Shown here: positions 33,942-43,126 of the stretch, in pieces
How positions within the stretch are numbered: position 1 is the first letter of the stretch
Layout: every line of letters begins with the position of its first letter
Assembly (NCBI GenBank): GCA_002270465.1
Contig: NQOF01000007.1
Location: forward strand, 186,001-250,000
Source: Blautia hominis
GTDB lineage: Bacteria > Bacillota > Clostridia > Lachnospirales > Lachnospiraceae
Direction of reading: 5' to 3'
Length of the DNA stretch: 64,000 nucleotides
Translations under genes and position numbers: made by a program
Notes under the pieces: model-generated
What the model was told of the DNA's origin: nothing
Seen by the model: the letters and a program-made list of their open reading frames with translations, nothing else
Database searches by the model: none

Positions 33942-35577
33942 TTATTTTCTCTATACTCTTGCCGTATTCCCTGCAGTTTTTCTGATATATCTCATTTTTA
34001 TAGGCATCCAGGCTGTCAATTCCCATTCTGTTCAGGGTTTCTGTCATCTCCGTATACCGGGCTTCGGCTTCCTCCCGGCTTTCCGCCAGGACGATCCGGG
34101 GAATCTGTTCCTTTTCATATTCCCTTATTTTCGCATCCAGGATTCCCTCCTCGCTCTCCGGGGGAATATCCTCCGCCGTTAAGGGAAGCAGGGATTCATC
34201 ATATCCTGCTGTCCTCTCATGGCTGCCGTAGGCGGTAAAGATCTCCTTTTCCGCTTCTGTGCTGCTGCCTTTTTCCGGTTCCGGCAGTACGCTTCTCTCC
34301 CAGGAGAAGTTGTCAAACATCCACCAGGCCCCCTGCCCGGTCTGCCCGTAATCCAGAGATGCTTTTTCCCCTTTTTCTGTCTGCACCACATATCCTTGGT
34401 CATCCAGATGATAATCACTGCCCTCATATCCAAAGCTCCAGAATAAAAGCCCGTCATCACTGCTCATATAATCCAGCCATGCCGCTACCTGGGCGGGATG
34501 GCTGCAGTCTTTTGAGATAAACGTTCCCAGCCAGCCTGTGGGCGCTCTCAGATTTTTTCCGAGAACCGGGGTCTCCCCGCCTGAGGAAAAGATAGGTCCT
34601 GAGGAGACCCATTCGGTGTAATCAATGCCGCTGTTTGCCACATTGCCTATAAAGCAGAACACATTTCCTTTGGCCATCAGAGTCTTTATCTTTGCATTTT
34701 CATAAGTAAGCTGTTCCGGAGATGCATAGCCTTTCCGTATGGCCTCATTTAAAAACAGAAGCGCATGCTTTGCTTCAGGCTGCAGAAGGATATCCCGGTA
34801 ATTTCCGTTCTCATCCACCCGCTCGGCGCCAAAAGTGTATTCCAGAAATTTCACGGTGGGGTCGCTGTATCCCTTTCCATCAACCAAAAGAGGGATCACC
34901 GCTTCCCCTCCTACGTCCAGATGCATATTTTTCACCTGTTCCCAGGCAGCCAGAACCTGTTCCTCTGTCTGCACATCCTCAATGGTCAGACCGGCTTTCC
35001 TGAGCAGTTCCCTGTTCCATATGACTGCATTGTTGTCATTATAGTTGGTCCAGTCCTCATAAAACTTGGAACTGGGCTTCCAGATTTTCCTGGAATCCTG
35101 GGAATTCATATGGGAGGGATACGCATACCAGCCGCCGTCCCGCTTGATCAGTTCCTTTTTAATATCTTCGGGAAAAGACTTCAGGAGATGGGAATCCGGA
35201 CAATACTTTTTTAAAAATTCCTCCAAATTCCAAACCTTTCCTGATGTGATGAGCTGGCTGATCGTCGTCTCATCCGTGAGGGATATGATGTCCGGCAGTT
35301 CATCATTCAGCAGCATCAGACTGAGCTGTGCGTCTGCATTCTGGGGCGGCACGGTAATATCCAGGGCCAAGCCTGTCTTTTCGGTAATATCCCCGGTAAT
35401 GGTCCCCTCCCCTGTACTCCAGGAGGGCGGTTCCCAGAAATTCACATCGCAGAATAAGGAAGCCGTCACATATGGTTCCCTCTCCTCTTTGGCTATATCC
35501 TTCTGTCCTGCACCGCATCCTGCAAACAGCAAAACACCTGCTGACAGGGTGATCAAAATCATTTCTCGTATTTTCAT
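33925..35577 (-). CDS. Solute-binding lipoprotein linked to YesM/YesN sensor
   Basis: The 550-residue extracellular solute-binding protein has a lipobox (SAGVLLFAGC, cysteine near residue 21). Domain order and length match LplA-type binding proteins. It is 38 bp upstream of the yesM-type gene and on the same strand, but no permease genes adjoin it. It may therefore serve as a ligand-presenting partner for the kinase rather than a transporter part. That is inference from arrangement. Its C-terminal four residues and stop lie in a MITE end, so the original terminus may have been different. Confidence 0.9.
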   Translation of the reverse strand: MKIREMILITLSAGVLLFAGCGAGQKDIAKEEREPYVTASLFCDVNFWEPPSWSTGEGTITGDITEKTGLALDITVPPQNADAQLSLMLLNDELPDIISLTDETTISQLITSGKVWNLEEFLKKYCPDSHLLKSFPEDIKKELIKRDGGWYAYPSHMNSQDSRKIWKPSSKFYEDWTNYNDNNAVIWNRELLRKAGLTIEDVQTEEQVLAAWEQVKNMHLDVGGEAVIPLLVDGKGYSDPTVKFLEYTFGAERVDENGNYRDILLQPEAKHALLFLNEAIRKGYASPEQLTYENAKIKTLMAKGNVFCFIGNVANSGIDYTEWVSSGPIFSSGGETPVLGKNLRAPTGWLGTFISKDCSHPAQVAAWLDYMSSDDGLLFWSFGYEGSDYHLDDQGYVVQTEKGEKASLDYGQTGQGAWWMFDNFSWERSVLPEPEKGSSTEAEKEIFTAYGSHERTAGYDESLLPLTAEDIPPESEEGILDAKIREYEKEQIPRIVLAESREEAEARYTEMTETLNRMGIDSLDAYKNEIYQKNCREYGKSIEKINVTVQ

Positions 35578-35594
35578 CTCTTCCTCCAGATTGT

Positions 35595-35633
35595 GTCACG
35601 AACCGGCAGCAGTCCGGTCACCCGAACTGTCAC
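35595..35633. repeat. Short GTCAC-bounded relic
   Basis: A 39-bp stretch begins GTCACGAACCGG and ends GAACTGTCAC, and contains TCCGGTCAC, which also occurs near 35912 and 58476. It may be an internally deleted relic of the MITE family, or just a hairpin. Confidence 0.35.
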
Positions 35634-35719
35634 ACAAACTCCTCTGCTGTTATTCTATCATTGCAGGCACTACATTGACAATGCCATTCCCCAACTGTTT
35701 TTTCTATGATAGGGTTTGA

Positions 35720-35882
35720 GTTACTATTCACGGCTGCTATCCCGCGAGGTGTTTTTATGCGCTTGCGCATGAAAATCCCGAGGCAGCCAGCGCGATATGG
35801 GGCAGAATGCTCCATATCTGTGCATCGCGAAGCGTGTTCCTGTTTACAGAACTGCGTTTTTTGCAGGGCTGTGAATAGTAAC
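35720..35882 (+). mobile_element. MITE (163 bp), second subfamily, perfect 8-bp target duplication
   Basis: The ends GTTACTATTCAC (35720-35731) and GTGAATAGTAAC (35871-35882) are exact 12-bp inverted repeats. GGGTTTGA flanks both sides (35712-35719 and 35883-35890). Inside is a TTTTTATGCGC/GCGCATGAAAA hairpin and the conserved GGGGCAGAATGCTC block shared with 12048-12196. It has no coding capacity. Confidence 0.92.
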
Positions 35883-35892
35883 GGGTTTGAAG

Positions 35893-35926
35893 GTAACGGT
35901 TCACTGCGTGTCCGGTCACTCGTTAC
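35893..35926. repeat. Short GTAAC-bounded relic
   Basis: A 34-bp stretch begins GTAACGGTTCACTGCG and ends TCCGGTCACTCGTTAC. It directly follows the 35720 element. Its ends resemble MITE termini, but no target duplication was seen. Confidence 0.4.
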
Positions 35927-35955
35927 ACCGGCTTTTTATTTTTCCTAATAAAAAG

Positions 35956-35989
35956 CGCTTATATCCATAACCAAGTACAGATATAAGCG
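35956..35989 (-). terminator. Terminator of the tex-pepP operon
   Basis: CGCTTATATC (35956-35965) pairs with GATATAAGCG (35980-35989). On the minus strand the stem is followed by CTTTTTATT. It lies about 40 bp after the aminopeptidase stop codon. Confidence 0.75.
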
Positions 35990-36029
35990 TCTTCCTGTCA
36001 TACTTCCGTTGACCGTGTTAGGTCACGGC

Positions 36030-37829
36030 TTAAATCTCGGCTGTAGCCTCCTTAAGCCATTCACGCTCCTCCTGGTTTTCAAGAAGAGGTGCTATGGTCT
36101 CATACACGTGTTTGTGATAAGCATTGAGCCATTTGCGTTCTTCTTCCCCAAGAAGTTCCGGCAGGATAGCCTCCCGCTCGAAGGGAACCAGGGTCACAAC
36201 CTCAAACTCCATGAACTGGCCGTAGGCATTTTTCTCACCTTTTCGGCACATGAGCAGATTCTCGCAGCGGATCCCGTATCTGCCTTCCAGGTAAAGTCCC
36301 GGTTCGTCGGAGATCAGCACACCCTCCTCCAGAGGCACATAGCCGCCCGGACGGATCGCGCTGTTCCAATTAATATTCTGGGGTCCCTCGTGTACGTTCA
36401 GAAGGAATCCCACACCGTGTCCCGTACCGTGATTGAAATCAAGACCTCTCTCCCACAGCGGGCCTCTTGCCAGGCAATCCAGATGCGCTCCGCCCATTCC
36501 ATACATAAACTTTGCAGTTGCCAGGCGGATGTTTCCCTTGAGCACCAGTGTGAAATGTTCTTTTTGTTCCTGTGTCAGCTCACCAACCGCAATGGTCCTG
36601 GTGATATCTGTAGTCCCCTGCCAATACTGTCCGCCGGAGTCGATGAGAAAGAATCCCTCCGGCTCCACTTTGGCGCAGTCGTCTTTGGCAGGTGCATAAT
36701 GGCACATCGCCGCATTCGGTCCGTAGGCGCAGATGGTTCCAAAGCTCAGATCCAGAAAATCAGGGTCCTGGGCACGCAGTTCATAACTTTTTTCTGCAGC
36801 GCTGTACTCTGTGATCTCCTCTTTTCCCACATTCTGCTTCAGCCAGTATATAAACCGGCACATAGCCTTTGCATCCTTTATGTGGGCTGTGCGCACATTT
36901 TCCCTCTCCACCCGGTTCTTCATAGCTTTCATAGGTTTGGACGGGTTAACACAGTCCACCTTCTTTACACCCGCAGGAATATTTTCAAACAGAGTATAAT
37001 TGACGACCGCTTCATCAAGCAGTACTACATCTTCATCCGCAAGTTTTTTCACATCCTCATACACCTGGAAGTAGGGAAGGATGGTGATTCCGGACTTCTT
37101 CAGTTCCTCCCGGACTTCAGCGGAAACAGCCTCCTCCTGTACATAAAAATATACGTCCTTCTCTGTGAGGATCACATAGGAGAGAATCACAGGATTGCAC
37201 TCAATATCATTGCCTCTGATGTTCAGCAGCCACGCAATATCATCCAGGCTGGAGAGCAGATGGGTATTGGCACCCTCTTCTTTCATGATCCTGCGGACAT
37301 CTGCCAGTTTCTCTTCTCTGGATCTGCCCACATATTTCACGTCCACAAGAAAAGCCTGCTCTCTTGACATCATAGGTCTGTCACTCCAGATTTTTCCGCC
37401 CAGGTCGTCCTGGCACAGAAAACGGCCCTGTTTCCTTTCCATCATGTCCGCATAAGCCTTTCCCTGGCCCACACTGACGGTCCTTCCGTCGCATCCCAGA
37501 CAGCCGCCCGCCGGAATGTTTTTCTCCAGGAACTGGTCCACGGTAGGAACGCCTTCTTCCCTCATTTTCATAAGGGTAATACCGGTATCCTCCAGCTCTT
37601 TTCCCGCCTGGATAAAATACCGCCCGTCTGTCCAGAGATATGCGCTGTCTCTCGTCACCACCAGGGTTCCCGCAGATCCGGTAAATCCTGAAAGCCAGGC
37701 ACGCACCTTAAAATACGCCCCCACATATTCCGACTGGTGAAAATCCGCTGTGGGCACAAGATACATGTCCATGCCTGCCGCTGCCATCTCTTCCTGCAGC
37801 TTCTCGATCCTTACTCTGTTTGCATTCAT
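36030..37829 (-). CDS. M24 family aminopeptidase P (Xaa-Pro aminopeptidase)
   Basis: The 599-residue cytoplasmic metallopeptidase removes N-terminal residues before proline. Two creatinase-like N-terminal domains (residues 1-300) precede the pita-bread catalytic domain, as in eukaryotic-type APP1. The dinuclear metal ligands D397, D408, H471, E509 and E523 are all in place (LIDSGGQY, TTDITR, GTGHGVG, SDEPG, RCENLL). The start ATG 37829 follows AAAGGAAGCGTGGAGA. It is 24 bp downstream of tex and probably shares its transcript. Confidence 0.95.
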   Translation of the reverse strand: MNANRVRIEKLQEEMAAAGMDMYLVPTADFHQSEYVGAYFKVRAWLSGFTGSAGTLVVTRDSAYLWTDGRYFIQAGKELEDTGITLMKMREEGVPTVDQFLEKNIPAGGCLGCDGRTVSVGQGKAYADMMERKQGRFLCQDDLGGKIWSDRPMMSREQAFLVDVKYVGRSREEKLADVRRIMKEEGANTHLLSSLDDIAWLLNIRGNDIECNPVILSYVILTEKDVYFYVQEEAVSAEVREELKKSGITILPYFQVYEDVKKLADEDVVLLDEAVVNYTLFENIPAGVKKVDCVNPSKPMKAMKNRVERENVRTAHIKDAKAMCRFIYWLKQNVGKEEITEYSAAEKSYELRAQDPDFLDLSFGTICAYGPNAAMCHYAPAKDDCAKVEPEGFFLIDSGGQYWQGTTDITRTIAVGELTQEQKEHFTLVLKGNIRLATAKFMYGMGGAHLDCLARGPLWERGLDFNHGTGHGVGFLLNVHEGPQNINWNSAIRPGGYVPLEEGVLISDEPGLYLEGRYGIRCENLLMCRKGEKNAYGQFMEFEVVTLVPFEREAILPELLGEEERKWLNAYHKHVYETIAPLLENQEEREWLKEATAEI

Positions 37830-37853
37830 TCTCCACGCTTCCTTTCCGTATCC

Positions 37854-39995
37854 TCAGATACCTTTCATAGTAAGAGAGATCCTCTTCTTTTTCAAATCCA
37901 CACTGAGAACTTTCACATCCACAACGTCACCGACACTGACCGCCTCAAGGGGATGTTTGATAAACCGTTCCGTCATCTGGGAAATATGCACCAGGCCGTC
38001 CTGGTGTACCCCGATATCGACAAACGCTCCAAAGTCAATGACGTTTCTCACCGTTCCTTTCAGGACCATGCCCTCTTTTAAGTCCTTCATATCCAGAACG
38101 TCTGTGCGCAGCACCGGTTTCGGCATCTCCTCTCGTGGGTCACGGCCGGGCTTAGTGAGCTCTTTTACAATATCTCTCAGGGTCATCTCCCCCACACCCA
38201 GCTTCTCTGCCATCTTCTTGTAGTCCTTCACATAATATACCGCATTGCCGCCAAAGATATCCGCCGGCTTCATTCCCATACTGTCCAGGAGTTTTTCCGC
38301 AGCTTCATAGCTCTCCGGATGGACACTGGTAGCGTCAAGAGGGTTTTTCCCGCCTGTGATGCGCAGGAACCCGGCACACTGCTCAAAGGCTTTTGGTCCC
38401 AGCTTTGCCACTTTCAGAAGCTGCTTTCGGTTCTCAAAACGTCCGTTTTCTTCCCTGTAGGTTACAATGTTCTTTGCGATCGCCTTGCTGACACCGGACA
38501 CATACTCCAAAAGAGAGACCGAGGCAGTGTTCAGATCCACACCCACCTTGTTTACACAGTCCTCCACCACGCCTGACAGGGCTTCGCCCAGCTTCTTCTG
38601 GTTCATGTCATGCTGATACTGGCCTACGCCGATGGATTTGGGATCAATTTTCACCAGCTCCGCCAATGGGTCCTGGAGACGTCTTGCTATGGATGCCGCG
38701 CTCCTCTGCCCCACATCAAAGTTGGGGAATTCCTCTGTGGCAAGTTTACTGGCAGAGTATACGGAAGCTCCGGCCTCATTGGTGATAACATAATGCACCT
38801 TCTCCGGAATCTCTTTTAAAAGCTCTACGATCACCTGCTCCGATTCTCTGGAAGCGGTTCCGTTGCCAAGAGAGATCAGAGTGATACCGTATTTTTTGAT
38901 CAGCTTTTTCAAAGTTTCTTTCGCAGCCGCGATCTTAGCCGGTGTAGTGGGCGCTGTAGGATAAACCACCACGGTATCCAGCACCTTCCCCGTGGGATCT
39001 ACCACAGCCAGCTTACAGCCGGTACGGAAAGCCGGGTCCCATCCGAGAACCACCTGTCCCACAATAGGAGGCTGCATGAGAAGCTGTTCCAGGTTCTTCT
39101 TGAAAACCTTGATCGCACCGTCCTCCGCCTTCTCTGTCATATCATTGCGGATCTCCCTCTCAATGGCGGGACCGATCAGACGGCTGTAGCTGTCCTCCAC
39201 CACATCCTTCAAAACAGGCGTAGTGTTTGGATTGCTGCGGGTGATCACCTGTTTTTCCAGGTAACGGATAACATCCTCTGTGGGCGCCTCTATCTTCACG
39301 GTCAGGATCTTTTCCTTCTCCCCCCGGTTCAGGGCCAGGACTCTGTGGCCTGCCACTTTTGCGATGGGCTCCTCATACTCGTAATACATCTCATAGACAG
39401 ACTGCTCTTTGGGGTTCTTGGCCGCAGAGATCACCCTTCCCTTCTTCACGGTCATATCCCGGATACGGATGCGGTAGTCCGCTTCATCGGAAATGCTCTC
39501 AGCCACTATATCCTTTGCCCCTGCAATGGCATCCTCCACTGTCCCCACTTCTTTTTCCTCAGACAGAAATGCCCTTGCTTCCTCCTCCAGAGACTTGTCT
39601 GTCATCTGCAGCAGAATAATATTTGCCAGAGGTTCCAGGCCCTTTTCCTTGGCGATTGTGGCTCTTGTACGGCGTTTTGGACGATACGGACGATATAGAT
39701 CTTCCACAACAACCAGGGTCTGGGCTGCCAGGATCTGCTTTTTCAGCTCCTCCGTCAGCTTGCCCTGCTCCTCAATGCTGGCAAGAACCTGTGTCTTCTT
39801 GTCCTCCAGGTTGCGCAGGTAATTCAAACGTTCGTACAGATTTCTCAGCACTTCGTCGTTCAGCGCACCGGTGGCCTCCTTACGGTAACGGGAAATAAAC
39901 GGTATGGTATTTCCCTCATCTATCAGTTTAACGGCAGCTTCCACCTGCCACTTCTCCACTTTCAGTTCTTCTGTCAATGCTAAAATGATATCCAT
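37854..39995 (-). CDS. tex: Tex-family RNA-binding transcription accessory protein
   Basis: The 713-residue protein has Tex domain order: an N-terminal helical domain (1-190), a YqgF/RNase H-like domain (about 315-450; VVLGWDPAFRTGCKLAVVD), helix-hairpin-helix motifs (about 480-560; NTASVSLLEYVSGVSKAIAKNIV) and a C-terminal S1 RNA-binding domain (from about 640; GMVLKGTVRNVIDFGAFVDIGVHQDGLVHISQ). Tex binds nucleic acids and affects transcription and, in some species, RNA decay. ATG 39995 has AAAAGGAG upstream; an in-frame ATG 24 nt earlier is less likely. Confidence 0.95.
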   Translation of the reverse strand: MDIILALTEELKVEKWQVEAAVKLIDEGNTIPFISRYRKEATGALNDEVLRNLYERLNYLRNLEDKKTQVLASIEEQGKLTEELKKQILAAQTLVVVEDLYRPYRPKRRTRATIAKEKGLEPLANIILLQMTDKSLEEEARAFLSEEKEVGTVEDAIAGAKDIVAESISDEADYRIRIRDMTVKKGRVISAAKNPKEQSVYEMYYEYEEPIAKVAGHRVLALNRGEKEKILTVKIEAPTEDVIRYLEKQVITRSNPNTTPVLKDVVEDSYSRLIGPAIEREIRNDMTEKAEDGAIKVFKKNLEQLLMQPPIVGQVVLGWDPAFRTGCKLAVVDPTGKVLDTVVVYPTAPTTPAKIAAAKETLKKLIKKYGITLISLGNGTASRESEQVIVELLKEIPEKVHYVITNEAGASVYSASKLATEEFPNFDVGQRSAASIARRLQDPLAELVKIDPKSIGVGQYQHDMNQKKLGEALSGVVEDCVNKVGVDLNTASVSLLEYVSGVSKAIAKNIVTYREENGRFENRKQLLKVAKLGPKAFEQCAGFLRITGGKNPLDATSVHPESYEAAEKLLDSMGMKPADIFGGNAVYYVKDYKKMAEKLGVGEMTLRDIVKELTKPGRDPREEMPKPVLRTDVLDMKDLKEGMVLKGTVRNVIDFGAFVDIGVHQDGLVHISQMTERFIKHPLEAVSVGDVVDVKVLSVDLKKKRISLTMKGI

Positions 39996-40062
39996 GGGGT
40001 TTCTCCTTTTATCCTTCATTCAAGTTTGTCATATAACACCTTATCAATAGGAAGGGAATTTG

Positions 40063-41544
40063 TCAAGAAAACAGCGTTTTGTTTCTCTTATACAGCTCCT
40101 GAAAGCGGGCAAAGCATTCCCTGTAGATCTTTACCCGCTCCTTATCCGGGACTGTCACCTCGGTTCCCGGACGGGTCAGCACGCCGCACGCCTCCTCATA
40201 GGAGGAAAACGCGCCGCAGCCCACGGCTGCCGTCATGGCCGCTCCCACGCAGGCCTGTTCCGCCTCCCCTGCTGTATGGATCTCAGCCTCAAAAACATCT
40301 GCCTGTATCTCCCGGAAAAGCTGTCCCCTGGCTCCGCCGCCGGATGCGATCACCCTGTCAAAACGGATCCCCATGTCTTTCAATATCTCCAGGGATCCCT
40401 TCAGCCCGAAAATAACGCCTTCCATTGTGCTTCGGATCAAATGTTCCCGGCTGTGGTACAGGCTCATGCCAAAATAGATTCCCCGGGCATTGGGGTCATT
40501 GCAGGGACAGCGCTCTCCGCTCAGATAGGGAAGAAAGAGGAGTCCGTCACTTCCCGCAGGGGCTGTCCCGGCCAGGCTTGTCATCTCCTCAAAATCCCTC
40601 ATATGAAGCATATTATCCCTGAGCCATTTCAGGGCCACGCCACCGGTCAGGGAGGAACCCTGTATCTCCCAAAGCCCTCTGCCTGTATGGCAGAAGGTAT
40701 TTGTACGGAATCCCGTATCGTAGACCGGCTTGTCAAGGGCACAGGCCACCTGGCTGGCAGTGCCGATATTGCAGGAGAGGATTCCCGGCTTAATGATCCC
40801 GTTCCCGACCAGCTGCATCATGGAATCACCGCCCCCCAGAAATAAGGGCGTGCCCTCCCTGATCCCTGTTTCCTTTGAACAGGAAGCACTGACACTGCCT
40901 CCCCTTTCAAAAGCTTCCCCGCAGACCGGAAACATTTCCCGCTGAAGGCCAAGCCTGTCGATCAGTTCCCAGGCCCACTGCCTCCTTTTCACATCAAATA
41001 TGCCTGTGGAGGAGGCATCTGTCACATCCGTGGCTGCCTCGCCGCACATACAAAAGCGGATATAATCTTTGGGCAGCATGACTTTTGCAGTCTTGGCGTA
41101 CCGTTCCGGTTCATGTTCCCGCATCCAAAGCAGGGAGGATATGAGAAACCCTGTACAGGGTGTGTTTAAGGTGATTCGGTTCCACTCCTCCCTGGATATG
41201 GTGTCCCAGATATGCCCAATGGCATCCTGGGAGCGCTGGTCTGCCCAGATCACAGCATTTCGCACCGGCTTACCGTTTTTGTCCACTGCTGCCATACCGT
41301 GCATCTGTCCCGAAAAACTAATGCCCCTGATATCTGCCGCTGCCCCCGGGTGTTTGCCCAGCAGCGCCCTGATGCATTCTTTTGTCTGCTGCCAAAGATA
41401 TTCCATATCCTGCTCCGCCTCGCAGGGTGTTTTTTTTATCATGTCATATCCTGCTGCCTCTGTGCCCAGCACCGCGCCGTCAGCACCCAAAAGCATAACT
41501 TTTACACTTGATGTCCCCAAATCTATTCCGCAATAATATTCCAT
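40063..41544 (-). CDS. xylB: FGGY-family kinase, xylulokinase-like
   Basis: The 493-residue sugar kinase has the actin-like ATPase fold: YYCGIDLGTSSVKVMLLG at the N-terminus, IRGISFSGQMHGMAAVD, NAVIWADQRSQ and, in the second half, ASGGGARGQLFREIQADVF. The GQMHG motif is typical of xylulokinases. ATG 41544 is separated from the upstream XRE stop codon by one base, so translation is coupled. No xylose isomerase gene is nearby, so another ketopentose or similar sugar is possible as substrate. Confidence 0.85.
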   Translation of the reverse strand: MEYYCGIDLGTSSVKVMLLGADGAVLGTEAAGYDMIKKTPCEAEQDMEYLWQQTKECIRALLGKHPGAAADIRGISFSGQMHGMAAVDKNGKPVRNAVIWADQRSQDAIGHIWDTISREEWNRITLNTPCTGFLISSLLWMREHEPERYAKTAKVMLPKDYIRFCMCGEAATDVTDASSTGIFDVKRRQWAWELIDRLGLQREMFPVCGEAFERGGSVSASCSKETGIREGTPLFLGGGDSMMQLVGNGIIKPGILSCNIGTASQVACALDKPVYDTGFRTNTFCHTGRGLWEIQGSSLTGGVALKWLRDNMLHMRDFEEMTSLAGTAPAGSDGLLFLPYLSGERCPCNDPNARGIYFGMSLYHSREHLIRSTMEGVIFGLKGSLEILKDMGIRFDRVIASGGGARGQLFREIQADVFEAEIHTAGEAEQACVGAAMTAAVGCGAFSSYEEACGVLTRPGTEVTVPDKERVKIYRECFARFQELYKRNKTLFS

Positions 41545-41545
41545 T

Positions 41546-42259
41546 TCACTTAGCTCCCTCACCCGGCCTGCATTCCCAAAGTCCGCATCCTTTTCGGATA
41601 AATGCCTCCAGTTCATCCTGCAGTTCTTTTTCAAAAGCTTTCCATATATGATTCAGACAGGACAGATTTACTACGTCCTCCTCCAATATGATGGACGGCA
41701 GGTACCCCAGGTTCTCATAGAGGGAGGCCACTACCTCCGCATTGGCTCTGGTATTTCCCTTTTCAATCTCCCTGTAGCGCTTCACACTCACGTCCAGGAC
41801 ATCAGCCATCTCACTCTGGGTCATTTCGTTTGCCATACGGATCTTGTACCAGATGGTCCGCTTGGAGGTATGAGGAAATACCTGATACCTGAGAAGTTCG
41901 ATCTCCCTGGTAAAAAGCGCTGCCGCACTCCCTGCTATCTGCGCGGATTCCATGCCCTGCTGTACGGTCCAGACAATGAGCTGGAGCAGCTCTGCTCTCT
42001 TCTTGCTGCTGCACTGTTCCATCAGTTCGTCCAGTACCGTTCGGAGGCTGCCGCGCCCTGAGATCAGGTAATCCACATCTATATTATTCTTTTTCAGATT
42101 ATACAGCTCCTCACCGGAGATGATCTTTTTCCCCTTCTCCAGCTTGCTGTAATGGCTCTGCGTAATCCCCATGACACTGCCCATGTTCTCCTGGCTCATG
42201 TTCTGCATCTGCCTGTACGCATTTAACCGATTTAACATTTTATCATAAGCATTGCTCAT
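41546..42259 (-). CDS. XRE-family regulator with two helix-turn-helix domains
   Basis: The 237-residue protein contains two HTH domains. The first is at about residues 10-66 (NMSQENMGSVMGITQSHYSKLEKGKKIISGEELYNL) and the second at about 138-190 (EMTQSEMADVLDVSVKRYREIEKGNTR). Between and after them are helical segments without recognised function. It is directly upstream of, and coupled to, the xylulokinase-like gene and divergent from a small membrane protein gene. It is a plausible regulator of the kinase or of itself; the two-HTH arrangement could allow monomeric binding to tandem sites. Confidence 0.85.
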   Translation of the reverse strand: MSNAYDKMLNRLNAYRQMQNMSQENMGSVMGITQSHYSKLEKGKKIISGEELYNLKKNNIDVDYLISGRGSLRTVLDELMEQCSSKKRAELLQLIVWTVQQGMESAQIAGSAAALFTREIELLRYQVFPHTSKRTIWYKIRMANEMTQSEMADVLDVSVKRYREIEKGNTRANAEVVASLYENLGYLPSIILEEDVVNLSCLNHIWKAFEKELQDELEAFIRKGCGLWECRPGEGAK

Positions 42260-42410
42260 GGTTCATCCATTCCTCACTTTAAGTTTCACGTATTGGATAG
42301 TTCCATGTTCAATTGTAAATTGTTTCTGTACGCCCTTTTATATCCTATTTGTGACTATCCCTTATATTTTCCAGTCTTGCCCTATTTTCCTATCCATGAT
42401 AGAATGTAGT

Positions 42411-42439
42411 TTGACAAACGAAAAAAATATTCTTATATG
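42411..42439 (+). promoter_or_regulatory. Promoter of the small membrane protein gene at 42471
   Basis: TTGACA (42411-42416) is followed after 16 bp by TTATAT (42433-42438), or after 17 bp by TATATG (42434-42439). Confidence 0.7.
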
Positions 42440-42470
42440 ATTGAAAATACATGAAATGAGGTTTGACTTT

Positions 42471-43073
42471 ATGAATGATCCTTATGATGAGAATAACCAG
42501 GAGATGGGATATGGGCAGGAGCCCCCGCAGGGTCCCGTCATCTATCCGGAACCGCCGGCAGAACACATCTATGAAGGCAGTCCCGGTTTTGCCTCCGCTG
42601 CCCTTACAATGGGAATCCTTTCCCTTGTGTCCATGTGCTGTTTTCCGCCTTTGGCACTTTTATTCGGAGGGCTTGGCCTCCTGTTCGGCATTATATCAAA
42701 GGGAACCTATGCCCGCCCCGGCAATGCCAAAGCCGGCATGGCACTTTCCTCCGCGGGAATCGCCATTGTGGCGGCCATTGTCCTGTTCTTTACTTCCACC
42801 ATGCTCTCCACCAGTGAGGGACGTACGTTTTTCAGCCAGTATCTGCATATACTGACACATCCTGAAGAATATACGGAAGATGACATTTATGATTTCCTGC
42901 AGGATTACCTGTACCGCAATGCAAACCCAGGCAGTGGTTCCGGCAGCGGCATCACTTCCCCCTACGGTCAGGATGATGATCATGACTATGAAGATCCGGA
43001 CCGGCCGGATCAAAATGACGGTGGACAGGATCACTATTATCCCGCACCGGATGAGGGTGATAATTTTATCTAA
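42471..43073 (+). CDS. Small two-helix membrane protein, DUF4190-like
   Basis: The 200-residue protein starts MNDPYDENNQEMGYGQEPPQ, a polar N-terminus rich in Pro and Gln. Two hydrophobic helices follow (about residues 40-75 with a GLLFGIISKG turn, and 85-112). The C-terminal tail is acidic and rich in Gly and Asp. The arrangement matches DUF4190-type proteins, whose function is unknown. ATG 42471 was chosen because GAGG lies upstream and an earlier in-frame ATG lacks a ribosome site. Confidence 0.75.
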   Translation: MNDPYDENNQEMGYGQEPPQGPVIYPEPPAEHIYEGSPGFASAALTMGILSLVSMCCFPPLALLFGGLGLLFGIISKGTYARPGNAKAGMALSSAGIAIVAAIVLFFTSTMLSTSEGRTFFSQYLHILTHPEEYTEDDIYDFLQDYLYRNANPGSGSGSGITSPYGQDDDHDYEDPDRPDQNDGGQDHYYPAPDEGDNFI

Positions 43074-43082
43074 ATGTTTATG

Positions 43083-43126
43083 AAAGCGTCTGACCGGAGC
43101 CTGCTCCCATGCCGGACGCTTTTACA
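43083..43126. terminator. Terminator between convergent genes
   Basis: AAAGCGTC (43083-43090) pairs with GACGCTTTT (43115-43123), and CCGG/CCGG inside can extend the stem. T-rich sequence follows on the plus strand, close to the convergent DUF2752 stop codon. Confidence 0.65.

Noticed and set aside
36009-37367. 452-residue plus-strand frame over the aminopeptidase
   Set aside because: The minus-strand frame carries all M24 metal ligands; the plus-strand frame is a shadow.
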